Shown here: positions 1-7,059 of the stretch, piece by piece
How the letters are laid out: every line of letters starts with the position of its first letter
Numbering within the stretch: position 1 is the first letter of the stretch
NCBI GenBank assembly: GCA_002313335.1
Contig: DCBC01000031.1
Span: 1-15,094 of the forward strand
Length of the DNA stretch: 15,094 nucleotides
Source: Porticoccaceae bacterium UBA1117
Lineage (GTDB): Bacteria; Pseudomonadota; Gammaproteobacteria; Pseudomonadales; Porticoccaceae
Direction: 5' to 3'
Program-made: the position numbers and the translations under genes
Notes under the pieces: model-generated
Database searches by the model: none
The model's input: only the letters and a program-made list of their open reading frames with translations
Told to the model about the DNA's origin: nothing

Positions 1-974
1 AGTGCCTGACTGAGACTATTTACTGGCGCGCAGGGGATACGTTTGTCTTCGAGTTGAGATAGCCAAAATGCGCAGGTATTAACCCTCAGTAATGCATTCA
101 AGGTACTAGTAATCATATCCCGGTCTTCCCATCGACCGGGTTGACTATCGTATTTCACATCGTCGAAGGCAGGTGAGTGGACTACCTGTTTGAGATTTTG
201 CCAAAAATTATCGGTAATGATCGCAATTACGATGAAGCCGTCAGAGCAGGTAAAGGTGTCATAGGGCACATGGACGAAATGGCTATTGCCAATCGGGTAT
301 GGGTCATTTCCAGATAAGAAGTGCATTGTAGCCATATAGTTGAGCATAGAAATTTGGCAGTCCAACATTGAAATATCTACGTGTTGACCCTGCCCGCTTC
401 GCTCTCGCTCATACAGTGCTGCTAAAATACCCATGACCCCAAACATCCCGCCGCCAAGGTCTCCAATAGGAATGCCGGCGCGCACCATATGCTTCTGATT
501 TACCCCAGTGATAGACATACCACCACCCATTGCCTGCGCTACCTGATCAAATGCAGGTCTTTTACTACCCGGGCCATCAGAGCCAAACCCGGAAACGGTG
601 CAGGTAATAACGCGAGGATTAACCTCGCTGAGTGATTGGTAGTCAATACCTAATCGCTCTGGGACCCCGGCTGCAAAATTACTAATGACAATGTCGACGT
701 GCTTCACTAGATCCTTAAAAAGTGCTAATCCCTGTTCAGTTTTAAGATCTACCGCAACACTCTTTTTATTGCGATTTAACGTTATATAATAGGCGCCCAT
801 TCCATCCAGAGAATTATTAGGATCTGTCGCCAATAGCTTGCGAGTACCCTCTCCATGGCAGGGTTCTACTTTTATAGTTTCAGCCCCTAAATCAGCCAAT
901 ATCATGCTGCCATAAGGCCCCGATAGCATATGCGTTAAATCAAGTACTCGAACATTGGAAAGCGCTTGATTCAT
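1..974 (-). CDS. CaiB/BaiF family (class III) CoA-transferase, C-terminus beyond the left edge
   Basis: This reading frame starts at an ATG at 974 and stays open to base 1, giving about 324 residues of a family usually near 400, so the C-terminus is missing because of the window edge. The protein begins MNQALSNVRVLDLTHMLSGP, the usual opening of formyl-CoA and carnitine CoA-transferases. It then shows ADLGAETIKVEP (about 27-38), the LNRNKKSVAVDLK motif (about 66-78) and a GDLGGGMFG segment, where Asp172 matches the Asp that forms the covalent acyl-CoA intermediate in this family. QGQHVDISMLD (about 195-205) follows. Family members move CoA between carboxylic acids in the cytoplasm; the substrate cannot be read from sequence. 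A GAGG ribosome-binding site lies about 9 bases before the ATG. The gene diverges from a GntR-type regulator, which may control it. Confidence 0.93.
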   Translation of the reverse strand, partial: MNQALSNVRVLDLTHMLSGPYGSMILADLGAETIKVEPCHGEGTRKLLATDPNNSLDGMGAYYITLNRNKKSVAVDLKTEQGLALFKDLVKHVDIVISNFAAGVPERLGIDYQSLSEVNPRVITCTVSGFGSDGPGSKRPAFDQVAQAMGGGMSITGVNQKHMVRAGIPIGDLGGGMFGVMGILAALYERERSGQGQHVDISMLDCQISMLNYMATMHFLSGNDPYPIGNSHFVHVPYDTFTCSDGFIVIAIITDNFWQNLKQVVHSPAFDDVKYDSQPGRWEDRDMITSTLNALLRVNTCAFWLSQLEDKRIPCAPVNSLSQA

Positions 975-1015
975 AGCGCTGACCCTCGGGTATGCATCAC
1001 AGCAAAATTTAACAC

Positions 1016-1076
1016 GCATAAGGCACCACCAAGAGCTTCATCACAGCTCTTACGGCGAATTTGCTTAAGGCACCAC
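1016..1076. repeat. Direct repeat flanking a hairpin in the CoA-transferase leader
   Basis: Two 14-base direct repeats, GCATAAGGCACCAC (1016-1029) and GCTTAAGGCACCAC (1063-1076), differ at one position. Between them is a perfect 7-bp inverted repeat, AAGAGCT (1031-1037) and AGCTCTT (1045-1051), with a 7-base loop. The block lies in the untranslated leader of the minus-strand CoA-transferase gene, about 40-100 bases before its start. No run of T follows the hairpin on either strand, so it does not look like an intrinsic terminator. It could be a leader RNA structure or a protein-binding site; its function is unknown. Confidence 0.5.
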
Positions 1077-1185
1077 GCCTTGTCTAAAGTATAAATATCC
1101 ATTTATCTCCAGAGTGTTATTGCCACCAAAAAAGCCTATTCAAGCTAACTATTGACCTGTAAAATCATAGTTTCATGACTGGGCG

Positions 1186-1213
1186 TTGGAAAAACATCGC
1201 TTAATGGTATATT
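1186..1213 (+). promoter_or_regulatory. Candidate sigma70 promoter of the GntR-family gene
   Basis: TTGGAA at 1186-1191 and TATATT at 1208-1213 are separated by 16 bases and match the sigma70 consensus at 4 of 6 and 5 of 6 positions. Transcription would begin near 1220, about 60 bases before the ATG at 1281. The -10 hexamer lies inside an inverted repeat, which supports its use as a regulated promoter. Confidence 0.5.
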
Positions 1214-1222
1214 GTTATACCA
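1205..1222. promoter_or_regulatory. Inverted-repeat operator candidate, TGGTATA-N4-TATACCA
   Basis: This is a perfect 7-bp inverted repeat with a 4-base centre. It overlaps the proposed -10 box and transcription start of the GntR-family gene. Dimeric GntR proteins bind short palindromes of this kind, and HutC-subfamily sites often contain GTATA/TATAC half-sites. Autorepression by the adjacent regulator, and possibly control of the divergent CoA-transferase gene, is inferred from position and symmetry. Confidence 0.55.
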
Positions 1223-1280
1223 AAGTATCAATTTGGGTACAACCTCTATTTTTGACTAACTCATCATTAAAAGGAATCTT

Positions 1281-2063
1281 ATGAAGCCCACCACAGGCGA
1301 CATATTGTTTAGTCACAGCCAACGAAATAAGGTATCCGAAGAAGCGCCCTCGCCGCTGTATCATCAACTCTATCGTCTTATTAAAAGCTATATTATCGAT
1401 GGCACTTTTCACCATGGTGAAAAACTACCCAGTGAAAGGGAGCTAGCAGAAGCGTTTGATGTATCACGTATTACCGTTAAACGAGCCGTTAATGAGCTCG
1501 CTGCAGAAGACTTGGTCGAGCGTGGCCGCGGTAAAGGTACGCATGTCACACATAAGTACACTCCCAAGCCAGTGCAAGCACCCCTGCTGGGTGTTTTAGA
1601 AGAAATTGATAGTATTGCGCAGAACTCAGTAGCGCAGGTGATCGATTGCCGCCTTATAGTCCCGCCGCAAACTATCCGTGGAGAGTTTTCAATCGACGGC
1701 AATGAGTCGCTTTTTCACTTAGTGCGAACACGTGAACGTGCAGGTGCTATTTTTGGTTACTTTGATAGCTGGAGCGCTGGTGTTGATATGCCTGACAGCA
1801 CTGACATTTTTATCAACCAATCACGTCATCAATATTTTCGTGAAAGTGGCATGAACGTTAGCCATATTAATCAGACGATCAGTGCGGTGCCTGCTAGCGA
1901 AACTATTGCTGCTTATCTAGAAGTAGAAGTAGGTTTTCCGTTGCTAAGTCTCGTACGCCGTTCTTACTACCTGCAGAATGATAAAGAGGTTTTGGTTGAT
2001 TACTTGTTAGCCCTCTACAACACTGAATTGTTTCAATATCAAATGGACCTTAAGTTAGATTAG
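1281..2063 (+). CDS. GntR-family transcriptional regulator with UTRA domain (HutC subfamily)
   Basis: A 260-residue cytoplasmic DNA-binding regulator. The N-terminal winged helix-turn-helix spans about residues 24-90. It carries the signature PLYHQLYRLIKSYIIDG, GEKLPSERELAEAFDVSRIT, then VKRAVNELAAEDLVERGRGKGT, typical of GntR proteins. The remainder (about 105-255) has the length and pattern of a UTRA ligand-binding domain, with LFHLVRTRERAG, the ISAVPASETIAAYLEV stretch and LLSLVRRSYY near the end. The ligand cannot be deduced. The ATG is preceded by AAGGA with 5-base spacing. The gene is divergent from a CoA-transferase gene, and an 18-bp palindrome overlaps its own -10 box, so autoregulation and control of the neighbour are likely but inferred. 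Confidence 0.93.
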   Translation: MKPTTGDILFSHSQRNKVSEEAPSPLYHQLYRLIKSYIIDGTFHHGEKLPSERELAEAFDVSRITVKRAVNELAAEDLVERGRGKGTHVTHKYTPKPVQAPLLGVLEEIDSIAQNSVAQVIDCRLIVPPQTIRGEFSIDGNESLFHLVRTRERAGAIFGYFDSWSAGVDMPDSTDIFINQSRHQYFRESGMNVSHINQTISAVPASETIAAYLEVEVGFPLLSLVRRSYYLQNDKEVLVDYLLALYNTELFQYQMDLKLD

Positions 2064-2099
2064 CGCCACCGCTGAATAACACTGTAAGACAACTATTTT

Positions 2100-2306
2100 T
2101 CAGCTATCGCAGCACTTTTCACCGCTTTGAATCGGAGGGCAGACGACATCTCCAAAAGAGCAAAACACACAACAATCGCCGGTATTCGGCTTTAAAATTA
2201 TTTTACAATTTAAGCATTCATAAAAAAACTGGCAGCTGTTAGTAGACATTATTTCCGTCTTTTTAAATGCACACTTAGGGCAGGTGATGGTTGAGTTCAG
2301 TTTCAT
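2100..2306 (-). CDS. GDCCVxC-family small cysteine-rich protein
   Basis: A 68-residue protein with eleven cysteines. CPKC (9-12) and the CLNC pair (31-34) look like zinc-ribbon or metal-binding knuckles. They are followed by GDCCVFCSFGDVVCPPIQ (43-60) and a terminal Cys pair (65-66). The GDCCVxC core is the hallmark of a small bacterial family annotated as GDCCVxC domain-containing (seleno)proteins; some members carry selenocysteine in the core. All core positions here are Cys codons, so this is a cysteine form. Function is unknown; a thiol-redox or metal-binding role is a guess from the cysteines. No clear Shine-Dalgarno sequence precedes the ATG. It lies 107 bases downstream of the DUF1295 gene on the same strand and is probably cotranscribed with it. 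Confidence 0.82.
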   Translation of the reverse strand: MKLNSTITCPKCAFKKTEIMSTNSCQFFYECLNCKIILKPNTGDCCVFCSFGDVVCPPIQSGEKCCDS

Positions 2307-2413
2307 AATCGATACTTTTTAGTTAACGTTAATCGCTAATTTCTAGCCATACAAACATCGTCTTGCCACCCATCAAGTCAGCGCTACAAAAATCATTAAA
2401 AATCAAAAATCCT

Positions 2414-3334
2414 TTATAACTTGCGATGGGGTCCAGGAAAAAAACGATTAGTGGTTTGCTGATAATCTTTATACGCAGGTCTTTTCTGGGCAGAGAAGTA
2501 CTCCGACGGCACCGCACCCGTTACATAAACTAAGGTGCTGTACATAACTCTGGACGTAAATAGTAGACTCAAACCAAGCAGCCACCAAATGATAGTATTT
2601 TCAGCATCCTGCAATGCCAACCAAGAAGGTATCGCAGCGATGATAAGGCCATTCCATACCATCCACTCAGCAAAATAATTGGGATGTCGGCAGTAGCGCC
2701 ACAATCCTACGTTGCAGACTTGACGTTGCTTGCCCGCTTTTTTCATTTGCTGTAAAAAGGTGATTTTTTGTAGGTCCGCCACGGTTTCCATGGCGAATGC
2801 CAACAACCAGATCACTAATCCAATGATCTCTAATACTAAAAACTCTGGGCTACTATTTGAGGCGATAATAAAAATGGGAATTGCCAAAAATGAGGCATTA
2901 GCCAAGCCTTGAGAGATGGCATCTACCTGCAGGGCCAATGCTACGTTTGTTTTACCCTCTTTTTCCCAGCGTATGCGTTGATATTGATAACGAGGAAACT
3001 CCTTCTTTAACAAACCCATTTGCCACATTTTCAAAGCGCCCAAACCCATGCGCAAACCAACAAGAATAAGGACAATACTAACAACCAGTGACCGAACCCA
3101 ATAACCATCGCTGAGGAAAAAACTGACTATGCCAAGTAACACCAGTCCCCAAGGCCAACCAATATCCACATAACTCATTCGACCTGTACGCCAAATGGGT
3201 ATGCATACCACCCCAGTAAAAAGAATCAGCTGGCCAAGGCCATTAATCAAACTTAAGTTAGCAAACGACGCGGTATTTAAAATCAAAGCCCAACCCAGTA
3301 GAAAGGGGTAAAGGGGACGGAAGTAATTCATCAC
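2414..3334 (-). CDS. DUF1295 family membrane protein (steroid 5-alpha-reductase/ICMT-like fold)
   Basis: An integral membrane protein of 306 residues with several hydrophobic helices (about 8-24, 30-48, 62-74, 82-100, 145-158, 167-183 and 247-261). The C-terminal half has the conserved signature NVGLWRYCRHPNYFAEW (208-224), and the end has RPAYKDYQQTTNRFFPGP. These are typical of DUF1295 and related steroid 5-alpha-reductase or isoprenylcysteine methyltransferase-like proteins, where this region binds NADPH or another nucleotide cofactor. The substrate is unknown. The frame opens with GTG at 3334 directly followed by ATG at 3331. AAGGA lies about 10-13 bases upstream, so either start is possible. 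It begins 40-43 bases after the acylase stop codon, with no terminator between, so it is likely cotranscribed with the acylase. Confidence 0.9.
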   Translation of the reverse strand: MMNYFRPLYPFLLGWALILNTASFANLSLINGLGQLILFTGVVCIPIWRTGRMSYVDIGWPWGLVLLGIVSFFLSDGYWVRSLVVSIVLILVGLRMGLGALKMWQMGLLKKEFPRYQYQRIRWEKEGKTNVALALQVDAISQGLANASFLAIPIFIIASNSSPEFLVLEIIGLVIWLLAFAMETVADLQKITFLQQMKKAGKQRQVCNVGLWRYCRHPNYFAEWMVWNGLIIAAIPSWLALQDAENTIIWWLLGLSLLFTSRVMYSTLVYVTGAVPSEYFSAQKRPAYKDYQQTTNRFFPGPHRKL

Positions 3335-3374
3335 TAGTTAAATTTCCTTTTTAAAGTGTTGGTATGTAAATCGG

Positions 3375-5756
3375 CTATTCTGACAGCGACAAAGAACTCA
3401 ATGAATGTTTAGCAATATCACTGCCTTCAAAATAAATATCCCGCCATTCTTTATCTCGATAGCGCACTGTTTGATCACTAAAGTTTTCAGAATCTGGTGA
3501 ACCTGACTGGCTATATGACAAAATGGCCTGAGCTTGCGGGCCCTCATCAGTAAAATTAAGTGTCATTATAAAGCTCGAGCCATGGGCAATATTGTAACCG
3601 CTGCTACTAAGAGTTTTGCTGTCACTCACATGATCATTGATTCCAGAGAATATTGCAGAATCTATGTAAGGGCGCGTCACTTGAAGATTGGCAATACCCT
3701 CATGGCTATTACCTCCATGCACGGGGATTGCAGTGCCTGCTCGGTGCGCTGTTTGTAGATCTCCTAGCTGAATATCTAACGCGATACCCTCATTATTTAG
3801 GAGCATAACAGCCTCTGCGAGTGAAGTAAGACCGCGCTCTCCTTTAGCAAGTCCCACTGGTGTCAGCGCAGGATTTTTTACATCGAATTTACCACCAAAC
3901 AAGGGGCCCTTAAATCGTGTAGCGGTGATGTCGTAACGCGTTATCCATTCTCTAAATAATACCGCCCCTCGACTATCCAGATTATAGCGATTATCCCAGT
4001 TGTCTAAAATTTTACAGGCATTAGTTAAATCAACCGTACCCTCAGCTAGTGAGACTTTTGAGTTTTGTTGGCAACGCACGAGTAATTCCGGCTTGAGTAG
4101 ATGTGCAGCTAAGCCTGAATTATCAAACAGTGCCGTTTGAATCTCTTTAGCTGAAAACAGCCCATCCTCACCACGAAAATCAAATCCGGCTAGCCCATCC
4201 AGTAAATGGATATTCATACGCGTGCGAACGCTTCGTGGTGTTTCAGTAGTACCATATAAGGGGGAATAGCCGGTAGCTGGGCGCTTAGGATCGCTCAGCC
4301 AATAGCTGTCATTTGAATTGAAGACATAATAATCACTTTCAATCAACGGCCGCTGTTCAAATGGTGTTGTGCCAGGAATCAAAGCATCTGGATGAGTCAC
4401 CCATTCATCTCGACGAGTACTTCCATCCAGAATGACTAGCCCTTTGGTTAAATATAATTGCTTTAATTGAGGTACCTGCTCGATACGATTATTCCAGGCG
4501 TCTATTGCCTCAGAACTGAGCGCTCCCACATTACTGTTATCAAGATAGACTGCCCGGCCATCTGCGCTGGTTGATATGGTATTTACCCATGGCATGGCAT
4601 TGTAAGTTTTGTGTGCTTGAATAAATTCATCCATAGATTGGGCTTGCCCCATTGCCAACCACTGAGCCATCACCTGGATATTGTCACTATTAGCATCACG
4701 AGTGGCATAAGCTTTTTCCGTGGTCCATGCCAGGCCCGGCATTTGGATGATTGGACCGTGGTGACTGAACCAAATGGGCGAGGTTTGAACTTCTACCCCT
4801 TCGCTTGTTAGCACGCTAACAGATACATCACGCATTTCAAGTGAACGCCATTCACCCTCATAACGATATTGTGTCGGATCATCCGGATTCAAGGTCAACT
4901 CATAAAACACTACGCGTTTGGAATCCGATACGGTATGTGTCCACCCAATGGCATTATTGAACCCGATGGCAACGCCAGGGTTTCCTACCAAGTTAGTACC
5001 GTATACGTCTAACTCGCCAGGGATAGTTAAATGCTTTTCCCAAAAGCGGCTGGTCCCATACCACGGGTAATGTGGGTTAGCTAAAAGCATACCCTTACCA
5101 TTTTCAGTGGTTTTACTTCCAAATGCCCAGCCATTGGATCCCATACCTTCGAGTTTAATAGCATTGAGTGCGGCTATCTGCTGTGATGGGGACACTTTTA
5201 TAGTGGCTGTTATTTCAGGCGGCTGAGCTGCTACAACAGCACCAGCCATGCGAGTAATAGTATGTACTGAGGCCACATACTGAGCCATAAAATCTTCGGC
5301 ACTTGCGGGCTTGACCCAAGGTGCATGATCGCACCAAGAATTGAATTTTCCTGCAGAATCCTCTAAATATCTGTTATAGCCTGCGGTATATCCCTCAATC
5401 CAGTCTTTGATTTTTCCTGTCTGAGCAGTAAGCGCTTCACGCCCCTTCGCTTGCATATTTAGCGCGTGCATCACCATATCACTATAAATATAAGCTTTAT
5501 CAGGCCCCGCACCCAAATATTGTGCGGCCTCACCTTTTGCGGTAATGAGAGCAACAGCCATATTACACACTTGATCTTGTCCAGAAGCATAAGCTTCGCC
5601 ATAGCCTAAACTGCCGTAGTCCGACGCTTTAATATGGGGTACACCAAATGTTGTACGCGTAATATCTACTTGATACTGTGATGAATGTTTAGTCTCTGAC
5701 TGACAGGCGGCCAGTGCCATCATTATTATGCACAGTGGAACAAAAATCTTTTTCAT
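3375..5756 (-). CDS. Penicillin acylase/AHL acylase-like Ntn-hydrolase, predicted lipoprotein (PvdQ/QuiP/aculeacin-acylase type)
   Basis: A 793-residue exported amidase precursor. It opens with a lipoprotein signal peptide: MKK, a hydrophobic stretch, then LAAC with the lipidated Cys at 18; Gln follows, which does not favour inner-membrane retention. The N-terminal nucleophile is Ser207 in GMGSNGWA, where autocatalytic cleavage should separate alpha and beta chains. Counting from it, His229 (LLANPHYPW) and Val276 (WTHTVSD) fall exactly at beta-chain positions 23 and 70, which are active-site residues in PvdQ. A later NSND motif (480-483) probably holds the catalytic Asn. Known relatives remove fatty-acyl chains from N-acyl homoserine lactones, siderophore precursors or lipopeptides; which applies here is not determined. 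AAGGG lies about 6 bases before the ATG. It heads a likely unit with the DUF1295 and GDCCVxC genes. Confidence 0.93.
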   Translation of the reverse strand: MKKIFVPLCIIMMALAACQSETKHSSQYQVDITRTTFGVPHIKASDYGSLGYGEAYASGQDQVCNMAVALITAKGEAAQYLGAGPDKAYIYSDMVMHALNMQAKGREALTAQTGKIKDWIEGYTAGYNRYLEDSAGKFNSWCDHAPWVKPASAEDFMAQYVASVHTITRMAGAVVAAQPPEITATIKVSPSQQIAALNAIKLEGMGSNGWAFGSKTTENGKGMLLANPHYPWYGTSRFWEKHLTIPGELDVYGTNLVGNPGVAIGFNNAIGWTHTVSDSKRVVFYELTLNPDDPTQYRYEGEWRSLEMRDVSVSVLTSEGVEVQTSPIWFSHHGPIIQMPGLAWTTEKAYATRDANSDNIQVMAQWLAMGQAQSMDEFIQAHKTYNAMPWVNTISTSADGRAVYLDNSNVGALSSEAIDAWNNRIEQVPQLKQLYLTKGLVILDGSTRRDEWVTHPDALIPGTTPFEQRPLIESDYYVFNSNDSYWLSDPKRPATGYSPLYGTTETPRSVRTRMNIHLLDGLAGFDFRGEDGLFSAKEIQTALFDNSGLAAHLLKPELLVRCQQNSKVSLAEGTVDLTNACKILDNWDNRYNLDSRGAVLFREWITRYDITATRFKGPLFGGKFDVKNPALTPVGLAKGERGLTSLAEAVMLLNNEGIALDIQLGDLQTAHRAGTAIPVHGGNSHEGIANLQVTRPYIDSAIFSGINDHVSDSKTLSSSGYNIAHGSSFIMTLNFTDEGPQAQAILSYSQSGSPDSENFSDQTVRYRDKEWRDIYFEGSDIAKHSLSSLSLSE

Positions 5757-6204
5757 CTATTGCCCTTCGTAAAAGTTACTGCATTAGTTAAGGTGGCAAT
5801 AGTGTAGTTTTACAGAGAAATTTTTCAACCCTTTTAGAGACCTCTGTATCAATAGATTTGACACATACAACTTAATAAAAAAAGAGCTTTACTGCTAAGT
5901 GATTTTTCATTTGAGATTTTGGTACTGTATAAAAATATAAACTGCAGAAAACATCTACCAAACGGCAAAAATTAGTCATTTTTTTATTCTATTTTAGCCT
6001 ATCCATTGGCAGACTATAAATTGTGTAAGCACGTTATAGCAGAGCAGTTATTAGGGACGGAGGCAGAAAAAGTGATAGTAATTTATGCCTTTTTTAGTAT
6101 TTTAGTTAGATGTTAACGATATGAGTTCCCATAACACTGGATGCCCTAGTATCGCTTCTATTAAGACATACAAATAAACTGCGTTCTCTAAGCCAACTAT
6201 AAAT
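5757..6204. other. Intergenic region between argB and the acylase gene
   Basis: This 448-base AT-rich spacer lies between two minus-strand genes. It should hold the end of the ast/arg operon transcript and the acylase promoter. I see no gene with a credible start, no strong GC-rich hairpin followed by a T run, and no repeat worth naming. The only element I can support is the weak promoter at 5801-5828. Confidence 0.5.
5801..5828 (-). promoter_or_regulatory. Candidate promoter of the acylase gene
   Basis: On the minus strand, TTGAAA (5823-5828) and TACACT (5801-5806) are separated by 16 bases. Transcription would begin roughly 35-40 bases before the acylase ATG at 5756. The match is moderate and the region is AT-rich, so a chance match is possible. 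Confidence 0.35.
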
Positions 6205-7059
6205 TTAAGACGCTCTAATTAGGGTGCCATAGTCTCCATCACCCTTAGCAATACTCGTAAAAGCTGAAGCCTCACGAGTATCGACGATAGCTATAGTATT
6301 AACACCTGATTTTAACAGTGACAGAGCTTCTTCTACTTTTGGAATCATACCATCCACAATGATCCCGCTATTAATATGCTCTCTTGCCGCGGTTGCATCT
6401 AAGTAAGGAAAGCGACTCATGGGATCTTTTATATCGTGAAAAATACCACCGACACCGGTTACAAAAATTAGGAGCTCTGCAGACATTTGTCGCGCTATCT
6501 GAACAACTGTGGTGTCCGCATTAATATTAAAAACATGGCCGCTAGGGTCCATACCTAAAGATGCGATTATCGGCACTAGATCAGCTGACAACAATTGATC
6601 TAAGAGAATAGTGTTAATCGATGTAACATCTCCCACTTCCCCAAAGTCTATAAGCTCAGAGCCTCCACCAGACACGCGGGTGGGCGGGCGTTTTTCAGCC
6701 TGAATAAGCTTCCCTGAAGCTCCATGGCATCCAAAACCATTGATGCCATGTGCGTGCATCAACGATACGAGATCTACGTTTACTTGGCCACATAACACTT
6801 GTTTGACCAACACTAGATCTTCTTTACTGGTAATACGTCGCCCGGCTACTTTACGAGGTTGGATACCACAACGAGACTGCATAGTTGATAGCTGCGGACC
6901 GCCACCATGCAGAACCACCACTCGCCAATTTTCGTTTAGGAGCCCTGTAATGTTTTTTGCTAAACCAATCCGTTGATTGTCATCGAGTAAAATGTCGCCA
7001 CCTACTTTGACTACGGCAAGGGGTCTCTGACTCACTTTAGCGCTCGCCTGATCACTCAT
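6205..7059 (-). CDS. argB: Acetylglutamate kinase family protein; possible N-succinylglutamate kinase acting in reverse
   Basis: A 284-residue amino acid kinase family protein. It shows VVKVGGDIL (Lys18), the phosphate-binding HGGGPQL (51-57), GRRIT (73-77, with the Arg expected to hold the acylglutamate), FNINADTT (177-184) and GMIPKVEEAL (Lys241). In biosynthesis ArgB phosphorylates N-acetylglutamate with ATP. Here the gene ends an arginine-degradation operon directly after argC, suggesting the reverse direction: N-succinylglutamyl phosphate plus ADP to N-succinylglutamate plus ATP (inference). Only about 15 residues precede VVKVGG, so the long N-terminal helix of arginine-inhibited kinases is absent. 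Several motifs depart from the E. coli/Pseudomonas pattern. The ATG at 7059 overlaps the argC stop as ATGA, with AGG 9 bases upstream; a GTG at 7065 is in frame but less likely. Confidence 0.92.
   Translation of the reverse strand: MSDQASAKVSQRPLAVVKVGGDILLDDNQRIGLAKNITGLLNENWRVVVLHGGGPQLSTMQSRCGIQPRKVAGRRITSKEDLVLVKQVLCGQVNVDLVSLMHAHGINGFGCHGASGKLIQAEKRPPTRVSGGGSELIDFGEVGDVTSINTILLDQLLSADLVPIIASLGMDPSGHVFNINADTTVVQIARQMSAELLIFVTGVGGIFHDIKDPMSRFPYLDATAAREHINSGIIVDGMIPKVEEALSLLKSGVNTIAIVDTREASAFTSIAKGDGDYGTLIRAS

Noticed and set aside
1409..1702. Minus-strand open frame inside the GntR gene.
   Set aside because: It lies wholly within a clearly recognised regulator and its translation shows no family features.
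2071..2104. GCTGAA and TTCAGC arms between the convergent GntR and GDCCVxC genes as a terminator.
   Set aside because: The stem is only 6 bp with a 22-base loop, it overlaps the stop codon of the small gene, and no T run follows.
2100..2306. Selenocysteine in the GDCCVxC core.
   Set aside because: All core positions are ordinary Cys codons; no in-frame UGA is present within the protein.
3375..5756. Classical penicillin G acylase or gamma-glutamyltransferase assignment for the large hydrolase.
   Set aside because: The LLANPHYPW and WTHTVSD motifs and their exact spacing from the nucleophile Ser fit the PvdQ/aculeacin-acylase branch better.
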